In this document: in pieces, positions 1 to 8,737 of the stretch
How positions within the stretch are numbered: position 1 is the first letter of the stretch
How the letters are laid out: each line of letters begins with the position of its first letter
From: Rhizobium sp. CCGE531
GTDB lineage: Bacteria > Pseudomonadota > Alphaproteobacteria > Rhizobiales > Rhizobiaceae
NCBI RefSeq assembly: GCF_003627795.1
Contig: NZ_CP032684.1
Span: 3,387,001-3,451,000 of the forward strand
DNA length: 64,000 nucleotides
Direction: 5' to 3'
Translations under genes and position numbers: made by a program
Notes under the pieces: model-generated
What the model saw: the letters and a program-made list of their open reading frames with translations, nothing else
Database searches by the model: none
Told to the model about the DNA's origin: nothing

Positions 1-953
1 CGCTTGTAGGTTTCCTCTACCGACGTACCGACATCGGTCACCTTATAGCCGCTCGCCATGACGACGCCGAGCTGCACGCTCGGATGGCCGTTATAGAGGA
101 ACTTGGCCGTGTAGGGATCCTGTAGCCCGGCGGTGACGGTGGCGATATCGCCGAGGCGCGTCACCTGGCCGCCGGCGTTGAGCCGAAGGTTCTTGATATC
201 CTCGATCTTGTTGACATCACCCTCGACGGAGACGCGCACCGACCGCGTGCTGGTATCGACGGTGCCGGCCGGATCGACATTGTTCTGCCCGACAATGGCA
301 TTCTTCAGGTCGTTGAGTGTCAGCCCGCGCTCGGCCAAAACCTTGGAGGAGACGTCGATATAAATCTGTTCCGCTTGGTCGCCGATAATGGTGGCCTTCT
401 CGACTCCGGGTGTGGAGAGCAGCATGTCGCGGGCCTGGATGGCGAATTTCTTCAGCTCCGGATAGGTGTAGCCGTCGCCGCTGATCGAATGCAGCGTGAT
501 GAAGGTATCGCCGAATTCATCGTTGAAATAGGGGCCGAGCAAGCCGGACGGCAGCTCGTTGCTGATATCGCCGACTTTCTTGCGGATCTGGTAGAAGGCG
601 TCCTTCACCTGTTGGGTGTTGGTGTCGCCCTTGATCTGGATTGTCGTGATGGCAAAACCGGCGCGGGTATAGGATTTGACCCAATCGAGATGCGGCGTTT
701 CCTGCAGCTTGCGCTCGATCTTGTTGACCACCTGGTCTTCCATGTCCTGCATCGAGGCGCCGGGCCAGACGGTCTGCACGACCATGACGCGGAAGGTGAA
801 ATCCGGATCTTCCTTCTGGCCCATATGGGTCAGGCCGAGCGCGCCGGCGATGATGATGAGCCCGAACAGGAACCGCGCGATGCTCGGATGGGCGATCGCC
901 CAACGAGACAGGTTGAAACGCGTCCTCTCGCCGGAGGTGCTATTGATGGACAT
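1..953 (-). CDS. RND multidrug efflux permease, N-terminal part (runs off the window)
   Basis: This is the inner-membrane pump subunit of a proton-driven tripartite efflux system of the AcrB/MexF superfamily. About 317 codons are visible and the frame stays open to the window edge. The ATG at 953 gives a short cytoplasmic head, a first membrane helix at about residues 22-41 and then a periplasmic porter segment. Seen motifs are GQKEDPDF after the first helix and VWPGAS followed by an E-D-x-V run, both typical of RND pumps. It starts 23 bp after the stop of the membrane-fusion gene, so the two are co-transcribed under the TetR gene. The divergent-type porter sequence suggests a drug or solvent pump rather than a metal pump. 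Substrate unknown. Confidence 0.9.
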   Translation of the reverse strand, partial: MSINSTSGERTRFNLSRWAIAHPSIARFLFGLIIIAGALGLTHMGQKEDPDFTFRVMVVQTVWPGASMQDMEDQVVNKIERKLQETPHLDWVKSYTRAGFAITTIQIKGDTNTQQVKDAFYQIRKKVGDISNELPSGLLGPYFNDEFGDTFITLHSISGDGYTYPELKKFAIQARDMLLSTPGVEKATIIGDQAEQIYIDVSSKVLAERGLTLNDLKNAIVGQNNVDPAGTVDTSTRSVRVSVEGDVNKIEDIKNLRLNAGGQVTRLGDIATVTAGLQDPYTAKFLYNGHPSVQLGVVMASGYKVTDVGTSVEETYK

Positions 954-976
954 GATGTCGTCCCCTCGATCCGGGT

Positions 977-2125
977 TCAGCGTACGATATCCGCCGAGGC
1001 GGCGTTGGTTTCTGCGGAAGCCTGCTGAGCCGTGGCGCTCGGAAGCTTGACCTTCATGTTCTCGGTCATGAATTGCGTGCCGGCCGCGACCACGACATCG
1101 CCGGTTTTCAGGCCATCGGCGACGCGAACGCCGTCATCGGCGAAATCGGCGATCTTGATGGCGCGGGAATGGACGGTGCCGGCATTGCGGTCGACGAGCC
1201 AGACGATCTGCTGCCCATCCTTCTGCGCAATAGCGCTCAGCGGAATGGAAACATAGGGTTCCGTATTGTCGGCGAGTGCTTCGATGGTCGCGGTCATGCC
1301 AAGCAGCACGCGCGGATCGTTCGGCAGGCTCACCCGCACCGCAAACGTGCGCGACTGATCGGCGCTGCCCGATACTTCCCGCACCTTTCCATCCAGAACG
1401 AGAGCCGAGTCGGACCAGAAACGCGCCTTGACGTCCTTGCCGACCTTGAACTGGGCAATATCCATTTCCGGCACGGCGACCTGCGCTTCCTTCTCGCCAT
1501 CGACGGCAACGGTAATGACGGGCGTGCCGGAGCTGACCACCTGGCCGACATCGGCATTGATTGATGTGACGATGCCGTTCATGTCCGAGGTCAGGCCTGC
1601 ATAAGCGACCTGGTTCTTGGCCTCGGTCAGTGCCGAAGCCGCGGAATCCCGCGTCGAAACGGCCTGTTCATAGGAGAGTTCGGCCTGTTCGAGCTGGGAC
1701 TTGGAAGTGACGTTCTTGTCGAAGAGCGTCTGCGCACGCGTGCGGGCAAGCGCGGTCGTCTGCACCTGCTTTTCCGCCGAATCCAGATCCGCCTGCGAAC
1801 GGCGCACCGCAAGGACATAATCGGTCGCATCCATGCGGGCGAGCACATCACCGGGCTTCACCCTCTGGCCGATATCCACCTTGCGTTCGACGATCTTGCC
1901 GCTGACGCGGAAACCGAGGTTCATTTCGGTCCGGGCGCGCACGGCGCCGGAATAATCAAGCTTGCGCGTCGTGTCCGCCTGGGCGATCTCGACCACTTTC
2001 ACCGGCCGGATCACCTCCGCCGCCTCTTCCTTTTTCTCGTTGCAGCCGGAGAGCGTCAGCGCGAATGCGGCAAAAAGCGCCGCGCCGGCAACGGTCCGTA
2101 GAGTGTTGGTCGTCAGCGAAACCAT
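977..2125 (-). CDS. RND efflux membrane-fusion lipoprotein (HlyD/AcrA family)
   Basis: This is the periplasmic adaptor that links the RND pump to an outer-membrane channel. The 382-residue protein starts with a lipoprotein signal whose lipobox LSGC places the lipidated cysteine at residue 28. A beta-barrel/lipoyl half-motif follows, then an alpha-hairpin (about 95-170, rich in Q, A, D and K), the second lipoyl half and the beta-barrel domain ending in a conserved VVAAGTQFM segment. The length is normal for the family. The gene lies between the TetR gene and the pump gene, all on the minus strand. No TolC-type outer-membrane gene is in the window. Confidence 0.93.
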   Translation of the reverse strand: MVSLTTNTLRTVAGAALFAAFALTLSGCNEKKEEAAEVIRPVKVVEIAQADTTRKLDYSGAVRARTEMNLGFRVSGKIVERKVDIGQRVKPGDVLARMDATDYVLAVRRSQADLDSAEKQVQTTALARTRAQTLFDKNVTSKSQLEQAELSYEQAVSTRDSAASALTEAKNQVAYAGLTSDMNGIVTSINADVGQVVSSGTPVITVAVDGEKEAQVAVPEMDIAQFKVGKDVKARFWSDSALVLDGKVREVSGSADQSRTFAVRVSLPNDPRVLLGMTATIEALADNTEPYVSIPLSAIAQKDGQQIVWLVDRNAGTVHSRAIKIADFADDGVRVADGLKTGDVVVAAGTQFMTENMKVKLPSATAQQASAETNAASADIVR

Positions 2126-2186
2126 GTCGCTCTCCTAAAATCGAACAAAAGAGTGGGAGCACGCCGGCCTTCCGGTGCGCGCATTG

Positions 2187-2795
2187 CTATTTCTTCAAAG
2201 CCCTGATGACGAATTCGATGATATCCTCGGGTTTGGCCCGGTTCGTCTTGGCGAGGCACTGAGCCACCATCTGCGGATGGCAAAGATTGATGGTCGCTGC
2301 GCCGAAACATTTGGACGCGACATAGGGGTCCTGTTCGAAGAACTCGCCGGCGGCAATGCCCTCCGCAATGATCTCGGCGATCAGATCCTGGATGCGATCG
2401 ATATGTTTTTCGATGACGTGCCAATCACGCTCGATGGCGACAATGACCATCTCGTGAACCTTCTGCTCGTCCAGCATGGCCTCCAGCGTCATCTTGTATT
2501 GGGCCATGGTATAGGCCCGCAGCCGATCGGCCGCGCTGATGGGCTGATTGCGGATGGAGAGGGCCATCTGATAGCTCTGGCCGAGCATGCGGCCGCAGAG
2601 AGCCTGATGGATTTCTGTCTTGGAGCCGAAGAAACGGTAGATATTCGCCGTCGACATGCCGAGATCCCGGGCAATATCGGCCACGTTCGTCTTGCTGTAG
2701 CCATAGTGGCGAAACAGCTTTTCGGCGGTATCGAGAATGCGCGTGATGTTTTCCTGGCGGGCAGGATCGGCGCTAACGTCGGAAAGATCGAGCAT
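2187..2795 (-). CDS. TetR-family repressor of the efflux operon
   Basis: This is a DNA-binding repressor expected to be released by a pump substrate. The N-terminal helix-turn-helix is clear (TNVADIARDLGMSTANIYRFF at about residues 36-56) and is followed by a helical ligand-binding domain. The longest frame starts at TTG 2831, but that codon lies inside the loop of a large palindrome. The ATG at 2795 gives a 202-residue protein of usual length and leaves the palindrome in the leader, so I prefer it. The gene is first in the operon, ahead of the membrane-fusion and pump genes, so repression would be autoregulatory. The C-terminal domain (TetR_C-like with HEMVIVAIERDWH) resembles regulators of RND pumps in rhizobia. 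Start uncertain. Confidence 0.88.
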   Translation of the reverse strand: MLDLSDVSADPARQENITRILDTAEKLFRHYGYSKTNVADIARDLGMSTANIYRFFGSKTEIHQALCGRMLGQSYQMALSIRNQPISAADRLRAYTMAQYKMTLEAMLDEQKVHEMVIVAIERDWHVIEKHIDRIQDLIAEIIAEGIAAGEFFEQDPYVASKCFGAATINLCHPQMVAQCLAKTNRAKPEDIIEFVIRALKK

Positions 2796-2803
2796 GAGCA
2801 GGC

Positions 2804-2869
2804 CTGATGGTTTACGAGTGACGATTTTCAATTTTCGTCACTCGTAAACCATCAGAGCGCCGATGTCAA
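2804..2869 (-). promoter_or_regulatory. Promoter and palindromic operator of the TetR-MFP-RND operon
   Basis: On the minus strand a perfect -35 box TTGACA (2864-2869) is followed after 17 bp by a weak -10 TACGAG (2841-2846). A perfect inverted repeat with 21-bp arms (2804-2824 and 2835-2855, 10-bp AT-rich loop) covers the -10, most of the spacer and the start of the transcript. The core half-site is TTTACGAGTGACGA. This is where a TetR repressor would block RNA polymerase. The coordinates and pairing are read directly; the binding protein is inferred from position. Confidence 0.75.
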
Positions 2870-2870
2870 G

Positions 2871-2898
2871 AAAACCACCTGCAACCACAGGCGGTTTT
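2871..2898. other. Short inverted repeat AAAACCACCTG/CAGGCGGTTTT
   Basis: An 11-bp stem with one G-T pair and a 6-base loop lies just upstream of the -35 box of the efflux operon and downstream of nothing on the plus strand. It could be an additional regulatory site. There is no terminator-style T run placed for any neighbouring gene. Confidence 0.35.
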
Positions 2899-3025
2899 CG
2901 GATGCTATTCAATAAACCGAGAATGCGCCGAACAACTTGAAACAAGAGTTAAATCATCGACAACGCTCCTCGCGGAACGCAGCGAAAGTGTCCGGCATTT
3001 TGTCGCAGCAGCGAAAGTCGCCCGC

Positions 3026-3505
3026 TCAGGCGCTCATAAGCGTCGGATGAAAGCGGCGAAGGCTGAAAAAGCCGACGAACACAATGACCACCAGCAGCGC
3101 CACCTGCGCGGCTAATACCGGTGGCTCGTTGCCATTGGGCGCCAGCGCATTGAGTACCGGTATCTTCTGGAACGATTGGACGATCAGCACCAGGCAGTTG
3201 AAGAAGAGCAGCACCAGCGCGCCGATCACGAAGACGGGACGCCAGATGCCGGAAAGATGAAAGCTGTAGCGCGCCAGCGCCGTCGGAATGAAGATGAGAA
3301 GACAGACAGTGCCGACGATGATCGCCGGCGTGACGCCGTGAAACGGGAACAGAAAGCCCGTCAGGCTGGTGAGAACGGTGGTCAGCATATAGACAAGCGT
3401 CGATCGATTATGACGGTTGCCCGCGAGAAACCCCTGGGCCACGACGACGCCGCTGATGATGGCAATCAAGCTTATGACGACATGAATTAACAGAATTCCA
3501 GACAT
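3026..3505 (-). CDS. Small four-helix membrane protein of unknown function
   Basis: The 159-residue protein has a good ribosome site (AAGGAGGGG, 3 bases from a spacer to ATG 3505) and four or more predicted membrane helices: about 3-25, 35-58, 62-85, 90-112 and 130-150. Charged residues are few and lie in loops (GNRHNRS near 30). It resembles the DUF2306/DUF2231-type small rhizobial membrane proteins in layout, but I cannot assign a family with confidence. It is a single gene between the efflux operon and osmC, on the same strand as osmC. Confidence 0.7.
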   Translation of the reverse strand: MSGILLIHVVISLIAIISGVVVAQGFLAGNRHNRSTLVYMLTTVLTSLTGFLFPFHGVTPAIIVGTVCLLIFIPTALARYSFHLSGIWRPVFVIGALVLLFFNCLVLIVQSFQKIPVLNALAPNGNEPPVLAAQVALLVVIVFVGFFSLRRFHPTLMSA

Positions 3506-3621
3506 TCGCCCCTCCTTTTAAGCGCCGCATTTTAGTGAAAATGACAGCGCAATGCCCGAATGCGAACTGTATATCAAACGCGCCGCGCCAGCCAGCGCGA
3601 CGCGAGAGCTGAAATTGTCGT

Positions 3622-4053
3622 TTACGCGGCGTGAACTTCCAGAGTGATCGGAACGGAAGCAAGCGCCTTGGAAACCGGGCAACCCGCCTTCGCCTTGTTG
3701 GCAAGCTCGGTGAAAGTTGCCTCGTCGGCGCCGGGAACCTTGCCCGTCAGCGTCAGATGGATCGCGGTGATGGCAAAGCCGCCTTCGACGCTTTCAAGCG
3801 TGACCTTGGCCGTCGTCTCCATGCTTTCGGCGGTGAAGCCTGCCTCATTCAGGATCAGCGACAGGGCCATGGTGAAGCAGCCGGCATGCGCAGCGCCGAT
3901 CAACTCTTCCGGATTGGTGCCCGCGACGCCTTCGAAACGGCTGGCAAAGCCGTAAGGGTAATGATCGAGCGCGCCGCTTTGCGTCGAGATCTGACCCTTG
4001 CCATCCTTCAAGCCGCCGGACCATTGAGCCGAAGCTGTACGATTGATCTGCAT
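3622..4053 (-). CDS. osmC: OsmC-family organic hydroperoxide peroxidase
   Basis: This cytoplasmic thiol peroxidase reduces organic hydroperoxides. The longest frame starts at 4254, but ATG 4053 follows a near-perfect ribosome site (AAGGAGGAC) and gives a 143-residue protein of exactly the family length, so that start is used. The two redox cysteines are present: C59 in HAGCFTMAL and C125 in KAGCPVSKAL, the same spacing as in E. coli OsmC. The glutamate that polarises the first cysteine (EE at 49-50) is also kept. It diverges from the GntR gene across a 336-bp region containing an operator-like repeat. Ohr is the alternative, but the GANPEE-type and length features favour OsmC. Confidence 0.92.
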   Translation of the reverse strand: MQINRTASAQWSGGLKDGKGQISTQSGALDHYPYGFASRFEGVAGTNPEELIGAAHAGCFTMALSLILNEAGFTAESMETTAKVTLESVEGGFAITAIHLTLTGKVPGADEATFTELANKAKAGCPVSKALASVPITLEVHAA

Positions 4054-4229
4054 GTCGTCCTCCTTGTCGTTGAATGAATTTGGGGAGCGGAGCCCGCCTT
4101 CCCCGCGATGATCGACGGCAAGCGGCTTGGCCACCTGCACCGACACCATAATCCTTCTATCCGCCGAAGACGACGCCGCCGTAACAGAAGCGGCGTCGAA
4201 CCTGAAAAGGCAATTGCGCAAGCCTTTTA

Positions 4230-4266
4230 AATCATCATACAAGAGTATTGCCAATGTATGATGATT
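4230..4266. promoter_or_regulatory. Inverted repeat, likely GntR (DgoR-type) operator
   Basis: AATCATCATACA (4230-4241) and TGTATGATGATT (4255-4266) are perfect 12-bp arms around a 13-bp centre, in the divergent region between osmC and the GntR/dgoD genes. A further partial copy (ATCATGATTT) follows at 4272-4281. ATCATAC/GTATGAT half-sites are common for FadR-type GntR regulators, so autoregulation together with dgoD is likely. The rest of the 336-bp gap shows no gene. Confidence 0.6.
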
Positions 4267-4389
4267 ACCGTATCATGATTTCAACACGGTCACGAAACAC
4301 GGCCGAGCATCGCCTGCATGAAAGACCCGCCTGCCTCTGGTCGAGGGCGATGTTCGGGAGAGCATGCGAAACGGTGTGGAGGAGATAGG

Positions 4390-5184
4390 GTGGAATCGCT
4401 CGAAAAACAGGGGCATGGCTCCTCGACTCAGCCGGCGCGCCGTCCGCGCGTGCGCAAAAACGTGACCGCCGCGATCGCCGAAGACATCTGCGCCGAACGC
4501 TATCCCTCCGGCTCGACCCTGCCGCGCGAAAACGATCTCTGCGAAATGTATGGCGTCAGCCGCACGGTTATTCGCGAATCCCTCAAGGTGCTGGAATCGA
4601 AGGGACTCGTGCGCGGCAAGCCGCGCATCGGCACGTCAGTCTGCAACAAGGACGACTGGAACATTCTCGACCAGGATGTCCTGCAATGGATGGGTCCCTT
4701 TATCGCCGATTTCGATATTCTCGGCTCCATTCTGGAGGCGCGCCGCACCATCGAACCCGCCGCCGCCGAATATGCGGCCGAGCGCGCCACCGCCCGCGAG
4801 ATTGCCGATCTGGAGAATGCATGGCAGCAGATGCGCGACAGCGGCGATGATCCGGAAGGCTTTACCGAGGCCGACGTGATCTTCCACAACGTACTTCTGA
4901 GCGCCAGCCACAATCAGGTATTCCGGCGCCTGTCCAGCGCCATGCATGCCGGCCTCAAATATGCGCTCCACGCCTCCAACGTCGCCGCCCATAGCCGCGA
5001 CGAAGCGATCGCGGTTCATGGCGAACTGGTGGAGGCGCTTCGCCTGCGCGACCGCGCCGCCGCGCGCGACTGCGCCCATCGCATGCTAGATCTTGCTGCC
5101 CGCGATCTTGCCGTCGAACGGCGGCTGGACGAAGGCCGGAAAACAAATCCCGTAACCCAGAGATCCGCGGCATCGCGCCGCTGA
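4390..5184 (+). CDS. GntR/FadR-family regulator, probably of galactonate use
   Basis: The protein has an N-terminal winged helix (LPRENDLCEMYGVSRTVIRESLKVLESKGLVRGKPRIGT) and an FCD ligand-binding domain with the metal-binding histidines (FHNVLL, AVHGELVEAL, CAHRML). The longest frame begins at 4318. The GTG at 4390 is chosen because GGAGGAGA lies 5 bases before it, giving 264 residues, usual for the family. It lies 30 bp ahead of dgoD on the same strand, so it probably senses galactonate or its 2-keto-3-deoxy product. This matches E. coli DgoR in context, but the assignment is by neighbourhood. Confidence 0.85.
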   Translation: MESLEKQGHGSSTQPARRPRVRKNVTAAIAEDICAERYPSGSTLPRENDLCEMYGVSRTVIRESLKVLESKGLVRGKPRIGTSVCNKDDWNILDQDVLQWMGPFIADFDILGSILEARRTIEPAAAEYAAERATAREIADLENAWQQMRDSGDDPEGFTEADVIFHNVLLSASHNQVFRRLSSAMHAGLKYALHASNVAAHSRDEAIAVHGELVEALRLRDRAAARDCAHRMLDLAARDLAVERRLDEGRKTNPVTQRSAASRR

Positions 5185-5214
5185 CGCAACCCAAAGCCAA
5201 ACGGAATCATTCCC

Positions 5215-6363
5215 ATGAAAATCACCAAGCTGACGACCTACATCGTTCCCCCGCGCTGGCTGTTCCTGAAGATCGAGACCGACGAAGGCGTTATCGGCTG
5301 GGGCGAGCCGGTGGTCGAGGGTCGCGCGCTCACCGTTCAGGCGGCTGTGCACGAGCTGGAAGACTATCTGATCGGCAAGGATCCGTTCCTGATCGAGGAT
5401 CACTGGAACGTCATGTATCGCGCCGGCTTCTATCGCGGCGGCGCCGTCCACATGTCGGCGCTTGCCGGCATCGACCAGGCGCTGTGGGACATCAAGGGCA
5501 AGGCGCTCGGCCAGCCGATCCATTCGCTGCTCGGCGGCCAGGTGCGCGACAAGATCAAGGTCTATTCCTGGATTGGCGGCGACCGCCCCTCCGACGTCGC
5601 CAACAATGCCAAGGATGTCGTCGCCCGCGGCTTTAAGGCGATCAAGCTCAACGGCTGCGAGGAAATGCAGATCGTCGATACCTACGACAAGGTGGAGAAG
5701 GCTGTCGAAACCATCGCCACCATCCGCGAGGCGATCGGCCCCTATATCGGCATCGGCGTCGATTTCCATGGCCGCGTCCACCGGCCGATGGCCAAGGTGC
5801 TCGCCAAGGAGCTGGAACCCTACAAGCTGCTGTTCATCGAGGAGCCGGTGCTGTCGGAAAACCGCGAGGCGCTGAAGGAAATCGCCAACCATTGCTCGAC
5901 GCCGATCGCACTCGGCGAGCGCCTCTACTCGCGCTGGGACTTCAAGCAGGTCTTGTCGGACGGCTATGTCGACATTCTGCAGCCCGACCTTTCGCATGCC
6001 GGCGGCATCACCGAATGCCGCAAGATCGCGGCCATGGCGGAGGCCTATGACGTGGCGCTCGCCCCGCATTGCCCGCTCGGCCCCATCGCGCTTGCCGCCT
6101 GCCTGCAGGTCGATGCCGTCAGCTACAATGCCTTCATCCAGGAACAGAGCCTCGGCATCCACTACAACAAGGGCAACGACATCCTCGACTACATCTCCAA
6201 CAAGGAAGTGTTCCAATATGCCGACGGCTTCGTCTCGATCCCGCAGGGACCCGGCCTCGGCATCGAAGTCGACGAGGCCTATGTCATCGAGCGTGCCAAG
6301 GAAGGCCATCGCTGGCGCAACCCCGTATGGCGTCACGAGGACGGCAGCGTCGCCGAGTGGTAA
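5215..6363 (+). CDS. dgoD: D-galactonate dehydratase
   Basis: This enzyme dehydrates D-galactonate to 2-keto-3-deoxygalactonate, the first step of the De Ley-Doudoroff branch (EC 4.2.1.6). The 382-residue protein matches E. coli DgoD in length and over most of its sequence. The enolase-superfamily residues are all in place: metal ligands D183, E209 and E235, and catalytic H185 and H285 ([24 protein letters not shown]). The N-terminal capping domain (MKITKLTTY to about 125) and C-terminal [11 protein letters not shown] are conserved. It sits behind its GntR regulator and is followed by a strong terminator. The kinase and aldolase of the pathway are not in the window. Confidence 0.96.
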   Translation: MKITKLTTYIVPPRWLFLKIETDEGVIGWGEPVVEGRALTVQAAVHELEDYLIGKDPFLIEDHWNVMYRAGFYRGGAVHMSALAGIDQALWDIKGKALGQPIHSLLGGQVRDKIKVYSWIGGDRPSDVANNAKDVVARGFKAIKLNGCEEMQIVDTYDKVEKAVETIATIREAIGPYIGIGVDFHGRVHRPMAKVLAKELEPYKLLFIEEPVLSENREALKEIANHCSTPIALGERLYSRWDFKQVLSDGYVDILQPDLSHAGGITECRKIAAMAEAYDVALAPHCPLGPIALAACLQVDAVSYNAFIQEQSLGIHYNKGNDILDYISNKEVFQYADGFVSIPQGPGLGIEVDEAYVIERAKEGHRWRNPVWRHEDGSVAEW

Positions 6364-6413
6364 AACCACGGTCCGGTCCTGATGGACGAAGAACCGCATG
6401 TCCCTAAAGATCG

Positions 6414-6456
6414 AGGGCCCGATAGCAGCTGATCCGCGCTATCGGGCCCTTTCTTT
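6414..6456 (+). terminator. Rho-independent terminator of the GntR-dgoD unit
   Basis: AGGGCCCGATAGC (6414-6426) pairs perfectly with GCTATCGGGCCCT (6438-6450) and is followed by TTCTTT. It lies 50 bp after the dgoD stop. Confidence 0.9.
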
Positions 6457-6544
6457 AAACCGGTGCTCTCTGAGTTCGGCACCTTCCCCCTTGCCGCGCT
6501 GCGGCGAAGATGGCTCTTCCATCGTAAGCCCAGCTTCCCTTCTC

Positions 6545-6588
6545 CAAAAAAGTTGCGCCTGCAGTATCGGCGCAGATACTGCAGGCGC
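6545..6588 (-). terminator. Rho-independent terminator of the Bax-inhibitor-like gene
   Basis: Perfect 14-bp arms (6555-6568 and 6575-6588, GCGCCTGCAGTATC) with a 6-base loop are followed on the minus strand by a run of six T (6545-6550). It stands 106 bp after the stop at 6695. The 331-bp gap 6364-6694 holds only this, the dgoD terminator and a short GCGTCTC inverted repeat. Confidence 0.85.
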
Positions 6589-6694
6589 GTCATGCGTCTC
6601 AACAAGCCCCCAGGGAGACGCATTCCCGGAGCATGATCACCGAAGGCGTGGAGTGCCCTTCAGCTCAGACCATGCTCAAGCAGGCAATTTCAGA

Positions 6695-7411
6695 CTATTC
6701 CCGCTCGCCGGTGAAGTTCAGCAGCAGCTGGAAGATGTTGACGAAGTTCAGGTAGAGCGACAGGGCGCCGAAGACGGCGAGCTTCTGCTGCGATTCCTGA
6801 TCGTGGTTCTCGGCATACTGTTCCTTGATGTTCTGCGTATCCCAGGCGGTCAGGCCGACGAAAACGACGATACCGATGACCGAGATGGCGAACTGCAGCA
6901 CGCTCGAACCCAGGAAGATATTGACGATGCTGGCGATGATCACGCCGAACAGGCCCATCATCAGGAAGGAGCCGATGTTGGAGAGATCACGCTTGGTCGT
7001 GTAGCCGTAGAGGCTGGTCGCGCCGAACATGGTGGCGGCAATGAAGAAGGTGCGGGCGATGCTCGTGCCGGTGAAGACCAGGAAGACCGAGGCCAGCGAC
7101 AGGCCCATGACCGCGCAGAACGCCCAGAACATCATCTGCGCCGTGCTTGCCGACATCGACTGGATGCGGAACGAGAAGAAGAACACGAAGGCGAGCGGCG
7201 CCAGCATGACGACCCACTTCAGCGGCGTCTGGAAGATCGGCACGTAGAGCGCCGGTGTCGTGCCGACGACCATCGCGACGATACCGGTCAGCACAAGGCC
7301 GATACCCATGTAGTTGTAGACGCGCAGCATATGTTTGCGCAGTCCCTCGTCGAAGAGCGCCTGCGAGCCGGCGGCGGCTCCGTAGCCGTATCGCGGATTG
7401 GTCGGGTTCAT
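6695..7411 (-). CDS. Bax inhibitor-1/YccA family membrane protein
   Basis: The 238-residue protein carries seven hydrophobic helices between about 30 and 230 and the family signature region FGALSLYLNFVNIFQLLL at the C-terminus, followed by the short NFTGERE tail. The N-terminus (YGYGAAAGSQALFDEGLRKHM) matches alphaproteobacterial YccA-like proteins. Members act in membrane-protein quality control with FtsH or as proton-sensitive calcium leaks; the role here is not known. It is a single gene with its own terminator, 22 bp after the anti-sigma stop, and may be co-transcribed from the sigma promoter. Confidence 0.93.
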   Translation of the reverse strand: MNPTNPRYGYGAAAGSQALFDEGLRKHMLRVYNYMGIGLVLTGIVAMVVGTTPALYVPIFQTPLKWVVMLAPLAFVFFFSFRIQSMSASTAQMMFWAFCAVMGLSLASVFLVFTGTSIARTFFIAATMFGATSLYGYTTKRDLSNIGSFLMMGLFGVIIASIVNIFLGSSVLQFAISVIGIVVFVGLTAWDTQNIKEQYAENHDQESQQKLAVFGALSLYLNFVNIFQLLLNFTGERE

Positions 7412-7433
7412 GGTCGTTCTCCTTTAATCCAAA

Positions 7434-8204
7434 CTAGTAGAGACTGCGGGCGAGCTTCTTGGCATCGCCATCGATTTCATCAGCCTTGCCATTGCCGATC
7501 AGCGCATAGGCCACTTCGCCGATCTGCCAATAGGCAGCCTGGACATCGTCACGCTTGATGTGACTGACTTCCTTGACGGCAAAATTGCCCGGACGAACGG
7601 CAAACAGCGACAAATGCCCATCCTGACCGGCATCGACCATCATCTCGACGCTCGGACCGAACTCGGACGGATAGATCTGGGCATCGGTGACGCGCCAGCC
7701 GCCCGGCAGCTCCGGCAATATGATTGCCGTCGATGCGCGGATTTCTTCCGGATTGTAATTCTCGGTCGCCGATTGCGGCTTGATCTCTTCCCGCACGGCC
7801 GTCGTTTTGTAGGCGCGCACGGCATCGTCGACGAAAGACGGCGGCCGCGTGGAGGCGCTGACCTCGCTCGCCGTGAAGGCGCCGAAGGATGTATGCGCGA
7901 TCCAGCCGGTCGCCACCAGCACGGCAACGGCCGCGACCCGCTGGAACGAGCCCAGCATGCGTCCATAGACCAGCCCGCGCTCCAGCCGCCGGGCGGCTTC
8001 GCGCGTTTCGGCCCGGACCACATGGCCTTCTCCAGCCAGCGCCATGCGCAGCTCGCCGCGGATGCTCATGTCGGCCATCACCTTGGCCGCGATCTCGGGA
8101 TGCTCCGAGAGATAGGATTCCACCTCGACACGGCGCGCGAGCGTCAGCTCGCCATCGACATAGGCATCGAGATCGGTATCGATGATCGGATCAACGATTT
8201 TCAT
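7434..8204 (-). CDS. Membrane-anchored anti-sigma factor
   Basis: This protein should hold the ECF sigma factor inactive at the inner membrane. The ATG at 8204 (256 residues) is chosen over 8225 because it follows GGAGGC and overlaps the sigma gene by 14 bp, a typical translationally coupled pair. Residues 1-60 form an anti-sigma-like helical domain (DAYVDGELTLARRVEVESYL), but the HxxxCxxC zinc motif is absent. One membrane helix spans about 89-108 and the rest is periplasmic with a DUF-like beta domain (LPELPGGWRVTDAQIYPS). The stimulus is not known. Confidence 0.88.
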   Translation of the reverse strand: MKIVDPIIDTDLDAYVDGELTLARRVEVESYLSEHPEIAAKVMADMSIRGELRMALAGEGHVVRAETREAARRLERGLVYGRMLGSFQRVAAVAVLVATGWIAHTSFGAFTASEVSASTRPPSFVDDAVRAYKTTAVREEIKPQSATENYNPEEIRASTAIILPELPGGWRVTDAQIYPSEFGPSVEMMVDAGQDGHLSLFAVRPGNFAVKEVSHIKRDDVQAAYWQIGEVAYALIGNGKADEIDGDAKKLARSLY

Positions 8205-8730
8205 TGCCGCCTCCGTCGATAACACGCAGATGGGAAACCTTGGAGGTAGCCTCCTCGAAATGACGCAGCGTCGCGCGAGCCCGCGCGATGCGGGACATCA
8301 GCGTGCCGACTGGAATGCCAAGCGCGGATGCCGCCTCCTGATAGGAGAGATCCTCGATCGCCACGAGATGCAGCGCCTCGCGCTGCTCCTCGGGCAGGCT
8401 GAAGAAGGCTTCGCGGACCTGGCTCAAACGCACGGTATGATCCTGCGATGCCGGCAATACCGGTTCGAGCTCGGCCGCCGCCTCCTCGTGGCGACGGTTC
8501 TGCGATTTCGTCTGGCGGAGGCGGTCGATATGCACATTGTGCAGGATCGACAACAGCCAGGTGCGCAGATTGCCGTCGCGCCGGAAGGACGCCTTGCGCT
8601 CGTATGCCTTCACCAGCGCGTCATGCACCAGATCCTCGGCCTCGTCCGCATTGCGCACGAGCGAGCGGGCATAACGTCTCAGCGAACCGAGCTGCCCCAA
8701 AACATCGAATGTGCGTCCTTTGCGTTCCAT
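8191..8730 (-). CDS. ECF RNA polymerase sigma factor
   Basis: The 179-residue protein contains sigma region 2 (about 13-80: YARSLVRNADEAEDLVHDALVKAYER) and region 4 (about 118-165: LPEEQREALHLVAIEDLSYQEAASALGIPVGTLMSRIARAR). It has no region 1 or 3, which defines the ECF class. It overlaps the anti-sigma gene. The sequence resembles alphaproteobacterial ECF groups paired with single-helix anti-sigmas, with a candidate self-promoter just upstream. The target regulon is unknown; the exported msrA next door, facing the same way, is a plausible member. Confidence 0.93.
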   Translation of the reverse strand: MERKGRTFDVLGQLGSLRRYARSLVRNADEAEDLVHDALVKAYERKASFRRDGNLRTWLLSILHNVHIDRLRQTKSQNRRHEEAAAELEPVLPASQDHTVRLSQVREAFFSLPEEQREALHLVAIEDLSYQEAASALGIPVGTLMSRIARARATLRHFEEATSKVSHLRVIDGGGNENR

Positions 8731-8737
8731 ACCCCAA

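Noticed and set aside
5086..6399. 437-codon frame antisense to dgoD
   Set aside because: Its sequence is a shadow of a gene with all catalytic residues of galactonate dehydratase.
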